Part shown: positions 27,309 through 36,518 of the stretch, piece after piece
How positions within the stretch are numbered: position 1 is the stretch's first letter
How the letters are laid out: every line of letters begins with the position of its first letter
Notes under the pieces: model-generated
What the model was told of the DNA's origin: nothing
Seen by the model: the letters and a program-made list of their open reading frames with translations, nothing else
Database searches by the model: none
DNA from: Candidatus Methylospira mobilis
Lineage (GTDB): Bacteria > Pseudomonadota > Gammaproteobacteria > Methylococcales > Methylococcaceae
DNA: 64,000 nucleotides
Direction: 5' to 3'
Assembly (NCBI RefSeq): GCF_009498235.1
Contig: NZ_CP044205.1
Coordinates: 2,605,389-2,669,388, forward strand
Program-made: the position numbers and the translations under genes

Positions 27309-28040
27309 ATGACTTACTGTCTGGCGATCAGAGTTGACGATGGCTTGGTATTCGCCTCCGACTCGCGCACTCACGCCGGTGTCGACTATGCCAGCGTGTA
27401 CAGCAAAATGCATCGCTTTGAACTCCATAATGACCGCCATATCGTCTTATTGGGGGCGGGCAGTCTGGCCAGCACCCAGGCCGTGGTCAATTTCATTCGC
27501 CGCGATCTGGAGAACCCCGGCGCGCTGTGCAGTCTCAATTCGGTGTCTTACCTGTTCGATGCCGCAACTTATGTAGGCGAAGTCAGCGTCAGGGTACAGG
27601 AACAGCACTGGCCGAGCATGCAGCGTAGCGGTTTCAGCGCGGAAGCCAGCTTTATCCTGGGAGGACAAATACAGGGTCAGCCGCATGAGATCTATCTGAT
27701 TTATCCGCAGGGCAATTACATTACGGCCTCCGTCGAAACGCCCTATTTGCAGATCGGCGAAACCAAATACGGCAAGCCGATACTGGACCGCATGGCGGCG
27801 CCGGGCACTTCGCTCGAGGATGCGGCGCGTTGCGCGCTGGTTTCACTGGATTCGACCATGCGCAGCAACATTTCTGTGGGGCCGCCGCTGGAGATCGAAA
27901 TCTACCGGCAAGACAGCTTTGCTACCAGTCACTACCTGAGCCTGGACACCAGCAGCCCGTTTTACTCGGCATTGAAATCGCAGTGGAGCGAAGGCATACG
28001 CAACGCGTTCAGCATGCTGCCGCGCTTTGACTGGGAATAA
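27309..28040 (+). CDS. Anbu (ancestral beta subunit) proteasome-like peptidase
   Basis: This Ntn-hydrolase fold protein resembles proteasome beta subunits and HslV. It begins MTYCLAIRVDDGLVFASDSR, with Thr2 as the presumed nucleophile after Met removal, and continues THAGVDYASVYSKMHRFEL. The start is ATG 27309 behind AAGGA at 27299-27303; the TTG just upstream is not needed. Anbu typically sits with alpha-E, ATP-grasp and transglutaminase genes, as here. It is divergent from the ATP-grasp gene. Its natural substrate is not established. Confidence 0.92.
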   Translation: MTYCLAIRVDDGLVFASDSRTHAGVDYASVYSKMHRFELHNDRHIVLLGAGSLASTQAVVNFIRRDLENPGALCSLNSVSYLFDAATYVGEVSVRVQEQHWPSMQRSGFSAEASFILGGQIQGQPHEIYLIYPQGNYITASVETPYLQIGETKYGKPILDRMAAPGTSLEDAARCALVSLDSTMRSNISVGPPLEIEIYRQDSFATSHYLSLDTSSPFYSALKSQWSEGIRNAFSMLPRFDWE

Positions 28041-28100
28041 ACGCTACCCGACAAGGAACAAATTTATTCAATCGCGAGACTATCCGAGCAAAACCTTTAG

Positions 28101-28462
28101 GGAAATACTGATTTAATCGCTGCCTATTTCCATATATTTATTATGGGCAATATATTGATTATGATATAATAATCAATATATTACACTGTAACGGTACCCG
28201 GCGCATGATAAAACAGACCACTCTCCTTGACGTGCTTCTCCAACAGAAATCGCGCATCACGCGGAGCGAGACTTTTTTGAACGCAATGGATCAGGTCGTT
28301 CCCTGGTCTGAACTGGTCGAGCTCATTCAACCGGTGTATCCCGCTTCCGGACGAGGCCGGGACGAACGGCAAGTGATTGTTTCCGTTCATGGGCATAGCG
28401 CCGCGAAAGCGGTTGGAGAGCCTTGTCTAACCATGAACCGAAACTGTTTATTCAGCGCTTCC
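28101..28462. mobile_element. Internally deleted IS5 derivative (MITE-like), 362 bp
   Basis: The left end GGAAATACTGATTTAATC and the inverted right end GGAAGCGCTGAATAAAC match the IS5 copy at 6006. The first 260 bases are near-identical to that IS; the rest is unrelated and resembles the interior of the MITE at 45109-45266 (a GTTCATGG ... CCATGAAC pair). The flanks are TTAG and CTAA, reverse complements rather than direct repeats, so the insertion history is not simple. The right end abuts the stop codon of a RiPP-like gene. Confidence 0.8.
28205..28363 (+). pseudogene. IS5 transposase N-terminal fragment
   Basis: About 53 codons match the start of the transposase at 6109, up to PVYPASGRGR. 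The frame then enters unrelated sequence and runs on to 28642, leaving the element and passing antisense through the small peptide gene. It is a non-functional fragment. Confidence 0.85.
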
Positions 28463-28636
28463 CTAATTGAGAAATACACCAGGTGGCAAGGGGACTTGTT
28501 TTCCAGTTTTCACGCAGTACGCCCTCCCATCATCCAGAATTCGGACACCACCCACTATGTTATCCAAATTCTCTTCAGACAACTCTGTCGAGTTTTCCTG
28601 AATTATTTCTTTCTGTTCCGATTGTTCTTCGCTCAT
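28463..28636 (-). CDS. Short-leader double-glycine RiPP-like precursor, 57 aa
   Basis: ATG 28636 starts a 57-residue peptide, MSEEQSEQKEIIQENSTE, then LSEENLDNIVGG, which is the same leader end as in the NHLP precursors (ELSDEELDxVVGG). The 27-residue core is VRILDDGRAYCVKTGKQVPL then PPGVFLN, with one Cys and a KxGKQVPLPPG stretch. The leader is only 30 residues, so this is not an NHLP paralogue, yet it has the same promoter type (28722-28755) and shares a 5' leader motif with NHLP genes h and l. The stop codon lies in the 4-bp flank of the IS5 derivative, so the original core may have been longer. The likely exporter is the NHLM system 3-8 kb upstream. No maturase is adjacent. Confidence 0.75.
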   Translation of the reverse strand: MSEEQSEQKEIIQENSTELSEENLDNIVGGVRILDDGRAYCVKTGKQVPLPPGVFLN

Positions 28637-28721
28637 AAATAACTCCGTTATCGATTCACTTAATGGCGCGGTTCGATTTTTAATTCGTCCTGCCCGGTTT
28701 GAACCGCATCAGCTGGACAGG

Positions 28722-28755
28722 CATAATCTGAGTAACCGGGCGCGAGAAAGAGTTC
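28722..28755 (-). promoter_or_regulatory. ECF-type promoter of the short-leader precursor
   Basis: On the minus strand GAAC (28755-28752), 16 bases, then TTACTCAGATTAT. The same arrangement precedes NHLP genes g, h, j and l. The distance from TTACT to the ATG is about 95 nt. The -35 half lies in a perfect 7-bp inverted repeat GCGAGAA-CTCT-TTCTCGC. Confidence 0.65.
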
Positions 28756-28798
28756 TCGCCTTGCTTAAAGCAGCTTTGCCGTCATTCCTCGCTTTTAT

Positions 28799-29161
28799 TC
28801 AATCGTCATAAAATTTGTTTAAAAAACCTTGCAGGTAGGCCGCAGGAAGAGTGAATGGGGCCGATGCTGCGCCGGCCGGTCCATACAAACGCATATTAAC
28901 GCCTGTTTGAGCATGATCGTCGAGATATTTGCGGGTAAGTTCAATTTCCAACACTTCATCGTACCCGCAGAGCAATTGACAATCTGGCTTATGTTTAACC
29001 GTCAGCGCATGAAATTTTTTTCCGGACGAATCAAAAGCCTTATCGAAACCGAGCCAGTCGCCATCATAGTAACCCGTAATATCAAGGAAATAGCGCATGG
29101 CCTGGTCTCGCTCATCGCTGGCATTTAATATAATTTCTTGCACTTTTGGACCGGCGGGCTC
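28799..29161 (-). pseudogene. 3' half of a lipoprotein gene split by IS30
   Basis: The frame, read up to the IS30 end, encodes EPAGPKVQEIILNASDERD through YLQGFLNKFYDD. The ATG that the frame could use (29197) is inside IS30. The 5' half lies on the other side of the IS (30241-30451), same strand, with a lipoprotein signal. Together they would encode about 190 residues. I recognise no family for the mature part. The gene follows the anti-sigma gene and may belong to the exporter operon. Confidence 0.65.
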
Positions 29162-30240
29162 AAAATACAAGTGCAACACTATGATAAGGTGTTGCAATGG
29201 AAAAGAAATATAATCACTTAAGTGCAGAGGATCGTGCCGCGATCATGTTGATGAAGTCAGATGGACATAGCCTGAGGGCGATGGCTTTGAGATTACAGCG
29301 ATCTCCGTCAACGATCAGTCGCGAATTGTTACGCAATCCAGTCAAGTCTGGTAGCTATTGCGCAGGTACGGCGGGGATACGAGCGAGGCAGTTACGCCAT
29401 ATGGCTCGAAAGCCGCGCAAATTATTACCGGATAGCCTGCTTTTTGGCGTAGTCGATTACTTTCTGCATGAAGGTTGGTCGCCTGAACAGATTTCTGGCA
29501 CACTCAAGCGCGTGTATGCAGAGCAGGGAGCCCTTACGGTGTCACATGAAACGATATACACCGCACTGTATGCCTTCCCACGCGGTGAATTACGCAGCGA
29601 ACTGTTGAGCTGTTTGCGGCAATCTCACACGGGCAGACGTCCTCGCGCCAGAGGAACCGATCGGCGTGGTCAGATACCTGATATGAACAGCTTGCATGTA
29701 CGTCCACCGGAGATTGAAGACCGGCTGGTTCCAGGGCATTGGGAAGGTGATCTGATCAAGGGGTCAGGCAATCGTTCTTCGGTAGGCACGCTGGTCGAGC
29801 GTAGCAGCCGCCTTGTGATGCTGGCGGCTATGACGTCCGGCACGGCTGAAGCCGCACTGGAAGGCTTCAGTAACGCATTGAACCGTGTCCATGAGCCGAT
29901 GCGCAAAACCATGACCTATGATCAAGGTAAGGAAATGAGCTGCCATAAAACGCTCAGTGAGCGAGCGGGCATCACCATCTACTTTGCCGACCCTCATAGC
30001 CCTTGGCAACGCGGAAGTAACGAGAACACCAATGGACTACTGCGCCAGTATTTACCCAAAGGAACCGATTTGTCGACCTACTCGCAGGAGCAACTGGATG
30101 AAATCGCATACAGACTGAACACGAGACCGAGAAAAATTCTCGGGTTTAGAACCCCCTTGGAAGTTTATGCCGAATTCCTGCATAATTGCCAAAAGGATGA
30201 GGCTATGTGCGAATCAACAACCGTTGCACTTGGAATTTGA
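29162..30240 (+). mobile_element. IS30-family insertion sequence
   Basis: Imperfect inverted ends, AAATACAAGTGCAAC on the left and AAATTCCAAGTGCAAC inverted on the right, bracket one intact IS30 transposase gene whose last codons lie in the right end. The element separates the two halves of a lipoprotein gene. A target duplication is not clear to me. Confidence 0.85.
29197..30240 (+). CDS. IS30-family transposase
   Basis: The 347-residue protein has the IS30 N-terminal helix-turn-helix (YNHLSAEDRAAIMLMKSDGH, LQRSPSTISREL) and the DDE domain with GHWEGDLIKGSGNRSSVGTL, KTMTYDQGKEM and FADPHSPWQRGSNENTNGLL. The gene is intact and fills the element. Confidence 0.95.
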   Translation: MEKKYNHLSAEDRAAIMLMKSDGHSLRAMALRLQRSPSTISRELLRNPVKSGSYCAGTAGIRARQLRHMARKPRKLLPDSLLFGVVDYFLHEGWSPEQISGTLKRVYAEQGALTVSHETIYTALYAFPRGELRSELLSCLRQSHTGRRPRARGTDRRGQIPDMNSLHVRPPEIEDRLVPGHWEGDLIKGSGNRSSVGTLVERSSRLVMLAAMTSGTAEAALEGFSNALNRVHEPMRKTMTYDQGKEMSCHKTLSERAGITIYFADPHSPWQRGSNENTNGLLRQYLPKGTDLSTYSQEQLDEIAYRLNTRPRKILGFRTPLEVYAEFLHNCQKDEAMCESTTVALGI

Positions 30241-30451
30241 AACCGCCACCATTACCAGCGGCATCGCCTGTACCGGTGATCGCAGGCCCCCGGAAATACG
30301 TGACGCCTTTGAAGGTATCGCGCTCGACTTGAACCGCCTCATTCACGGCCGGAGCATCGTTCGGATCTACACTCAGTACGGAAGCGCAACCAGCCATGAT
30401 TAACAGCAAAATCCCACACAAAACAATTTTAAAATTGAAGTCAATGCGCAT
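30241..30451 (-). pseudogene. 5' half of a lipoprotein gene split by IS30
   Basis: From ATG 30451 the frame encodes a lipoprotein signal, IVLCGILLLIMAGC, with a clear lipobox, then SVDPNDAPAVNEAVQVERDT and an AAGNGGGF stretch before it enters the IS30 right end. The remainder lies at 28799-29161. The cleaved protein would sit in a membrane leaflet. The function is unknown. Confidence 0.65.
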
Positions 30452-30489
30452 TCGATATTCCAGCATCTGCAAACAAAATATTTCATGTT

Positions 30490-30870
30490 TTACGTTTTAC
30501 GGGGCACGCCCGGAACAGGCGGGTCGGCGGCTTGCAGCTTCTCTCCGGCGGCGGCAACCCACTCGAGCTCATCGTCATTGAGATCTCTCCCGGAAAGATT
30601 TCCCGGTCCTGACGGAGCATTTTGCAGGCCGAGCTTAATAAGCACACTTTGGGTAAAATCGACACCGGGCTCGATAACCTCCCTACCGGACCAGGCGTTA
30701 AGCATTTTCGCATCGGCCTGAATTCCTTCAATTAATTTCCGGCAGTCCTCACACTCGGCAAAATGTGTCTGAAATGTTTCCTCGGAAAATCCCGTGTCCT
30801 GGGAATCAGGCTCGTCCATACGGATGATCCAGGCGCTAATGATCTGTTCACAGGCCGGATTGTTATGCAT
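30490..30870 (-). CDS. Zinc-finger anti-sigma factor
   Basis: ATG 30870 (MHNNPACEQIISAWIIRMDE) overlaps the end of the ECF sigma gene by 8 bases. A HxxxCxxC zinc-binding motif reads THFAECEDCRKLIEG, as in cytoplasmic anti-sigma factors of the zf-HC2 type. No membrane segment is seen, so signalling may be cytoplasmic. The C-terminus reads GRDLNDDELEWVAAAGEKLQ, which resembles the ELSDEELDxVVGG leader end of the local precursors but with AAG for GG; this could be chance or a recognition mimic. Confidence 0.78.
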   Translation of the reverse strand: MHNNPACEQIISAWIIRMDEPDSQDTGFSEETFQTHFAECEDCRKLIEGIQADAKMLNAWSGREVIEPGVDFTQSVLIKLGLQNAPSGPGNLSGRDLNDDELEWVAAAGEKLQAADPPVPGVPRKT

Positions 30871-31447
30871 AAGCCAACCCCCGGTATTCAGATAAAGTTG
30901 CACGCAACTCCCGGCGCGCCCGATTCATTCGGCTTTTGAGCGTACCCATCGGTATGTCCAGGATAACTGCCGCCGTAGCGTAATCGTAACCCTCCAGAGC
31001 CACCAGCACCAGCGGCGCGCGCAGTTCATCCGGCAATGCCTGCACGGCGCGCTGTATCGCGCGCAAACGGTCATCTTGCGCAATCTGAACCGAAGGACAG
31101 TCTGTGTATCGCCCTGTTTCCATTTCATCGAGCTCATCATGCCGCAAAAATGCAAAGCGCCGTTCAGGCGAGCGGTTCATATGGTTGCGCGCCAGATTCG
31201 CGGCTATGCCCAGCAACCAGGTCGAAAAAAGCGCTTCGCCGCGAAACTCGGGCAAGCTGCGATAGGCTTGTAAAAATGTTTCCTGCGCCAGCTCGTAAGC
31301 GTCCTCACGATGTCCGACCAGGCGCAGCAGGAAACGATAAACGCGGCCCTGATGCCGGGAAACCAGTTCCGGAAAGCTCTGCATCAGCTCATCGCTCGAA
31401 TGCAACAGGACGACAGGCTCAACATGCAAATCAGGCTCAATAGTCAT
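30863..31447 (-). CDS. ECF-type RNA polymerase sigma factor
   Basis: The 194-residue protein has region 2 (FLLRLVGHREDAYELAQETF and FSTWLLGIAANLARNHMN) and region 4 (VQALPDELRAPLVLVALEGY then AAVILDIPMGTLKSRMNRAR). It lies 28 bases after the exporter gene and overlaps the anti-sigma gene, so all are probably one operon. Five precursor genes in the window have a shared GAAC-N16/17-TTACT promoter, a spacing suited to an ECF factor. I infer that this protein reads it. Confidence 0.9.
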   Translation of the reverse strand: MTIEPDLHVEPVVLLHSSDELMQSFPELVSRHQGRVYRFLLRLVGHREDAYELAQETFLQAYRSLPEFRGEALFSTWLLGIAANLARNHMNRSPERRFAFLRHDELDEMETGRYTDCPSVQIAQDDRLRAIQRAVQALPDELRAPLVLVALEGYDYATAAVILDIPMGTLKSRMNRARRELRATLSEYRGLAYA

Positions 31448-31475
31448 GACAACAGATCACCTCAAAAATAGGATT

Positions 31476-34361
31476 TCACGCCAGTTGCCGCTTGGCTAGT
31501 TCGGCAAAACGCCCATTCCGGTTCATCAATTCTTCGTAGCGGCCCATTTCCACTATTTTTCCGCTCTCCATCATGATAATGCGATCCGCATGGCGTATGG
31601 TGGAAAGACGGTGGGCCACAACCACGCGTGTCGCATTGAGACGCTCGATACTTTCGCTGACCCGTTGCTGGGTGCGGTTATCCAACGCGCTGGTCGCTTC
31701 ATCGAAAAACAGAATGCGAGGTCTGGAAACCAGCGCCCGCGCAATCATCAGGCGTTGGCGCTGCCCTCCCGATAAGGTGCCGGCGCCTTCATCAACCACC
31801 GTGTGCAAACCCATCGGCATCGCTTTTAAATCCTCCTCCATGCCCGCCATGCGCGCCGCCTCCATGGCATCCTCGTAGCTCAGAATTGCTGAACCGACGA
31901 TATTGGTAAAAATATCTCCCGGCATCAAGCGTCCGTGCTGCAGCACCACACCGATTTGCTTACGAATCGAGACGATATCCAAGCCGGCGATATCCTGGTT
32001 GTCGTAATACACCGAACCGGATTCCGGCTTTTCAAAACCCAGCAACAAACGCAGCAAGGTCGACTTACCACAACCGGAGGGCCCTACCAGTGCGACAAAC
32101 TCGCCGGGGGCGATATTTAGACTGAACTGATCGAGAACCGGCGCCAACTTGCTGTCGTAGCGAAAAGTCACCGCCGATAACTCTATCGCCCCGGAAAGCT
32201 CGCCTGCCTCCGGCTTAAGCAAATCCACTTCCGGGCTGGTTTGCAGCAATGGCTTCATGCGCTCATACAACGGAATGACATTCAATACCGCAATCAACGC
32301 CTCGCCCATGCCGATACCCGCTGTCAAAAAGTGGGTAAATGCAGTTTCGAAGCTGATAAAATTACCGGTATCAACTTTAATTGAGCCAAATGCCATCATG
32401 CCAAACAAGCTCATTGATGCAACCACCGGCAGGAACGAATCGAAAATCGACAGGCCTATCATCAAACGATGCGCACGGTAGGAATGCATATTCTGCTCGC
32501 TAAAACGAGAAGCCCAACGGGCGAAAGCGTGGCGTTCTCCGGCGGCAACCCTGAGCTTGGCAATACCGTTGAGTATCTGAAAGACTTCGCCGGATAAATC
32601 GCCGGCTATCCTGGTCAATTCACGTTCATGACGCAAACACTGCAAATTGATGACTATTGTCACCGCAACGGCAACCACGGTAATCAGCAAAGCGACCAGG
32701 GCCAAGTTTAAACTAACAAAAAACAGATAAAGAAAACTGAAGATAGAAAACAAGCCGCTCATCAGCACATGCAATACGGTGCCTGTCAGCGACTGTAAAA
32801 TACTGTCCAGGCCGAAAGCGCGCGTGGCCAGATCGCCTGAAGTGTACTCGCGAAAAAAATTCACCGGCAAGCGTAATAAATGATCGATGATAGCCGCATT
32901 GGCGGAAATTTCCATATGCGCTTCAATACGCTGCAAAGCAATCGCGCTGGTCAAGCCAAAACTCGCGGAACTGATCGCTGCAATCAATAGGATGCTGCTG
33001 AGCTGAACCAGTTGACTATGTTCAGCCTCTGGGATGACCGTATTAATCAGCATGCCGGTCATAATCGGCGTCAGCAGCCCAAGCAGCGCGCTGATCACAC
33101 CCAGAGACGCGACCACCCCCCAATCATATCCATTGTTTTTCAAACCGAACAGCAGCAATCCTCGCAAGGTGATCGGCCCCTCGGGAAACGTCCGGAAGAA
33201 CATGAAAGCCGTATCGACCAACCGCTCGGCAACGCGCTGATTAAGCCGCAACTCAGTGCCGTTTGCCGGGTCAAGCACGCGATATCCGCCATGAGTAAGC
33301 GGTAAAATGGCCACCGGCCGGCCATCCGCCTTCCAGAATCCCAGCAAAGGCCCCACATCCTCGCCCCACCAGTCTTTCCCCATCAGCGATATTTGCCGAT
33401 AATTGGCTCCCGAAGCGCGCGCGATCCTGGCGATCAAGCCGGATGACGCTGTTTCCATGTACGCGGATTGCGGAGGATGTTTAGCCTTGATACCGGTTGC
33501 AGCAAGCACCTCCGATATTGTCGAGAAAACCGGATCGGTTTCCATCGCGTCGGCTGCGGCTTCGAATTGGCGGCCCGGTTGCAATACCGCCGCCAAACCG
33601 GCGATCGCGCGCGCAAAAATACCATCGCCATCCTGTGCGCGTTGCAGTTGACGCGCATGTTCCGCAAGCCGTTCCTGTTGCTGCTCTTCAGCGATCACTT
33701 GCATGACACAGGCATAAAATAATGCAAGCGATTTATCCAATTCGGCATTGGGTAGCTCTGCTGTGTTCCAGGTATCGAGTTTCAGCGCCGAAAGCGCTGA
33801 CAGCCATACCGTTGACGTCAAGGGATAACAGCCATCGCCGACCATCGGGATTCGGCCCAGCCATTCGGCCTCGCCTTGTATCGCACGAACCCAGACGACG
33901 GATTGCGCCGACGCATAGGCGGTGCCGCCCGAACTCAGACTGAAACCGGAACCGGCAGTGACAATCCGGTTTTCGCGCGGACGCGAGCGGTGGGATAAAC
34001 CGTTGCCAAGCGTTTGCACCCAGCCCGACGACCAACCCCGCCAGAGTACATACTGTTCAACGTCCTGCTGCAAGTGCCGGCAGGCATCCTCGTCGAGATA
34101 GCGGCAGCAGCTACCCGGAAGAGGCTGCGCTATCAGCGCAAAACCGGCATTGCTCGTCAGTGAAGGCAGTCCCATGATGACGCCATCTACGGAAACGCGC
34201 CGCAGATGCTGACGGGCTCCCCAGCCGCCATCGGCCAGCAGCGGCACCACATGGATATCGACCGCTCCCGCGGTTACCAGCCAAACCCGCTCCGGCCCGT
34301 GCAGCAACCAGGGTTTATTACCTGAGAGTACCAGGTATTCGCCAATTTCTGGAATCGCCAC
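31476..34361 (-). CDS. NHLP bacteriocin export ABC transporter, permease/ATPase subunit (second NHLM-type exporter)
   Basis: The 961-residue protein has a long N-terminal soluble domain of about 400 residues, six membrane helices (around 415-690) and an ATPase domain. The Walker A is GPSGCGKST (from 760), the signature LSGGQRQRLMIARALV and the Walker B ILFFDEATSALD. It carries no C39 peptidase domain. Two tandem exporters, one with and one without peptidase, next to an HlyD protein is the hallmark of NHLM systems. Its ATG overlaps the stop of the peptidase-exporter gene. Confidence 0.9.
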   Translation of the reverse strand: MAIPEIGEYLVLSGNKPWLLHGPERVWLVTAGAVDIHVVPLLADGGWGARQHLRRVSVDGVIMGLPSLTSNAGFALIAQPLPGSCCRYLDEDACRHLQQDVEQYVLWRGWSSGWVQTLGNGLSHRSRPRENRIVTAGSGFSLSSGGTAYASAQSVVWVRAIQGEAEWLGRIPMVGDGCYPLTSTVWLSALSALKLDTWNTAELPNAELDKSLALFYACVMQVIAEEQQQERLAEHARQLQRAQDGDGIFARAIAGLAAVLQPGRQFEAAADAMETDPVFSTISEVLAATGIKAKHPPQSAYMETASSGLIARIARASGANYRQISLMGKDWWGEDVGPLLGFWKADGRPVAILPLTHGGYRVLDPANGTELRLNQRVAERLVDTAFMFFRTFPEGPITLRGLLLFGLKNNGYDWGVVASLGVISALLGLLTPIMTGMLINTVIPEAEHSQLVQLSSILLIAAISSASFGLTSAIALQRIEAHMEISANAAIIDHLLRLPVNFFREYTSGDLATRAFGLDSILQSLTGTVLHVLMSGLFSIFSFLYLFFVSLNLALVALLITVVAVAVTIVINLQCLRHERELTRIAGDLSGEVFQILNGIAKLRVAAGERHAFARWASRFSEQNMHSYRAHRLMIGLSIFDSFLPVVASMSLFGMMAFGSIKVDTGNFISFETAFTHFLTAGIGMGEALIAVLNVIPLYERMKPLLQTSPEVDLLKPEAGELSGAIELSAVTFRYDSKLAPVLDQFSLNIAPGEFVALVGPSGCGKSTLLRLLLGFEKPESGSVYYDNQDIAGLDIVSIRKQIGVVLQHGRLMPGDIFTNIVGSAILSYEDAMEAARMAGMEEDLKAMPMGLHTVVDEGAGTLSGGQRQRLMIARALVSRPRILFFDEATSALDNRTQQRVSESIERLNATRVVVAHRLSTIRHADRIIMMESGKIVEMGRYEELMNRNGRFAELAKRQLA

Positions 34362-36514
34362 TATTCCATCCTAATCAAGTTGGCATACAGGCCGCCCAGC
34401 GCCAGCAGTTCATCATGAGTGCCGCGCTGCACCACTTTGCCATGCTCAAGCACTATAATTTCATCGGCATCGCGTATGGTGCTCAAGCGGTGCGCCACGA
34501 TCAGGCATGCGCAGCCCCGGCGCCGAATGCAGTCGTCTATCTGCTTTTCAGTCAGCGGGTCCAGCGCCGAAGTCGCCTCATCCATCACCAGCAAGCTTGG
34601 GGCATGAACCAGGGCGCGGGCAATTTCCAGGCGTTGCGACTGCCCTCCGCTGAAATTGGAGCCGCGCTCCGTCACCGGGCCGTCATAGCCTCCGGGCCTG
34701 TTTCCGATGACATCGTGTATCTGCGCATCCTTGGCAGCCTGCAGCATTTGACCTTCGGGTACGCTGCCATCCCACAAACACAGGTTTTCTCGTATCGTAC
34801 CTTCGAAAAGAACAATATCCTGATCGACATGCGCCAGCGAGCTGACCAGAACCTGACGAGGTATCGCCGAACGCTGAAGCCCGTCGAACAGGATTTCGCC
34901 GCCCCATGGCTTGTTCAGACCAACAATCAGCTTGGCTATGGTCGATTTGCCGCTACCTGAGCCGCCCACCAGCGCGATACGCTGTCCCGGTTTCAGCGTC
35001 AGATTCAAATTTTCGATCAGGGGAGGATCGAGCGGGCTGTAACCGAAGCTGACGTTGCACAGTTCCAGCCGCCCGGTCAGGCGCACAAACCCGGCGTCTA
35101 CGGATTCAACATCCTGAGTCAACGGATCGACCGGATAATGCAGCACATCGTCCAACCGGGTCAGATCGGCTTCTATTATCTGTACTTTTTGCACCAGCCC
35201 CAACAGATGACCAACCGGCCCCATGAAACTGGACATCAAGGATTGAAAAGCCACCAGCGTGCCGACCGTCATCTCGCCCTGCATCACCTGATAGCCGCCA
35301 TATCCCAATACTGCGGTATGGCTGATTGCATCCAATAAGGTGGGAAGCGTACCCAGTGTAAGCGAATACAGTCCGACTTTTTGCGAGGTATTAAGCACCT
35401 TGGCCATATAACCGGACCAGCGCATGAAAAAATCCGATTCCCTGCCGCTCGCCTTCAAGGTTTCGATCATCTGTATGGCGCCCATGGTAGCGGCCATCAG
35501 CTTGGCATGGTCCTGCTGCATGCGCAGATTGCCGTCGCGGCCTACGCGGTTCAGCTTGCTCAACACCAGCAGGTTGATAATCGCAATGATAATACTCATG
35601 ACGGCCAAAACCACGTCATACTGAAACATCAGCGCCGCAAAAAAAACCAGCATGATCAGGTTAACGGTATTGGTAGCCAAATCGCCGGAAAGCAATTCGG
35701 CAACGGTATCGTTCGATCCCACGCGTTGCGCTATATCACCGGCGTAACGTTGCTGGAAAAACTCGACCGGCAAGCGCAGCACATGCCAGAAAAAGCTGCC
35801 GGACATGCTGACGGCAAGCCGTTTGTCCAATCTCAACAGATAATTCTGCTGCAATGCCGTCAACGCTGCGCGCACCACCGCAGTACATGCCATGCCCAGC
35901 AACAAGGGACGCACCCAATCCTGATGCCCGCCGATGAGATAATCATCGATAAACACTTTGGTAAACGTAGGCATCAGTAAACCGGGAATTACCAGCCCCA
36001 GTGTCGCAATCACTACGAAAAGGAGCGCGCCGTGCAAGCCCGCCAAACGCGGCAACAGCCGCTGCGCCAGATTTTTTTGCCCGCCGCCTCGCTGAAACTC
36101 CCCGGTTGGCGCAAAGCTCAGCACGATACCTGTATAGGCCTTGTCGAACTCGGCGCCCGTCACCACGCGCGGCCCGCTGGCAGGATCGTTTATATAAACA
36201 CGACCCTTTTTACCAAAACCCTCCAGTACCAGGAAATGATTAAAGTTCCAGAACAGGATGACCGGAAGCGGCATCTTATTCAGTTCGCCGATACTGTGAC
36301 GATGCCCCTTGGCCTCGAGACCGAAAGTACGGGCGGCCTTGACGATATTACTGGCCTTGCTGCCGTCGCGCGATACGCCGCAAGCGATCCGCAGTTCTTC
36401 GAGCGGCACGCGGCGTCCGAAATAGGCCAGTACGATGGCCAGCGCAGCCGCTCCGCATTCCACCGCTTCCATCTGCAATATGGTGGGCGTCCGCGCCCGT
36501 TTGATCGCCTTCAT
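34361..36514 (-). CDS. NHLP bacteriocin export ABC transporter with C39 leader peptidase
   Basis: This peptidase-exporter would cut leaders after the double glycine and pump the core out. Counting from the upstream in-frame ATG at 36532, the C39 domain has Cys26 (MEAVECGAAALAIVLAYFGR), His99 (FWNFNHFLVLEGF) and Asp116 (INDPASGPR). After the membrane domain, Walker A GGSGSGKST starts near 523, the signature is FSGGQSQRLEIARAL and the Walker B LLVMDEATSALD. I prefer ATG 36514 (MKAIKRARTPTILQ), 4 bases after the HlyD stop. Confidence 0.93.
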   Translation of the reverse strand: MKAIKRARTPTILQMEAVECGAAALAIVLAYFGRRVPLEELRIACGVSRDGSKASNIVKAARTFGLEAKGHRHSIGELNKMPLPVILFWNFNHFLVLEGFGKKGRVYINDPASGPRVVTGAEFDKAYTGIVLSFAPTGEFQRGGGQKNLAQRLLPRLAGLHGALLFVVIATLGLVIPGLLMPTFTKVFIDDYLIGGHQDWVRPLLLGMACTAVVRAALTALQQNYLLRLDKRLAVSMSGSFFWHVLRLPVEFFQQRYAGDIAQRVGSNDTVAELLSGDLATNTVNLIMLVFFAALMFQYDVVLAVMSIIIAIINLLVLSKLNRVGRDGNLRMQQDHAKLMAATMGAIQMIETLKASGRESDFFMRWSGYMAKVLNTSQKVGLYSLTLGTLPTLLDAISHTAVLGYGGYQVMQGEMTVGTLVAFQSLMSSFMGPVGHLLGLVQKVQIIEADLTRLDDVLHYPVDPLTQDVESVDAGFVRLTGRLELCNVSFGYSPLDPPLIENLNLTLKPGQRIALVGGSGSGKSTIAKLIVGLNKPWGGEILFDGLQRSAIPRQVLVSSLAHVDQDIVLFEGTIRENLCLWDGSVPEGQMLQAAKDAQIHDVIGNRPGGYDGPVTERGSNFSGGQSQRLEIARALVHAPSLLVMDEATSALDPLTEKQIDDCIRRRGCACLIVAHRLSTIRDADEIIVLEHGKVVQRGTHDELLALGGLYANLIRME

Positions 36515-36518
36515 GCCG

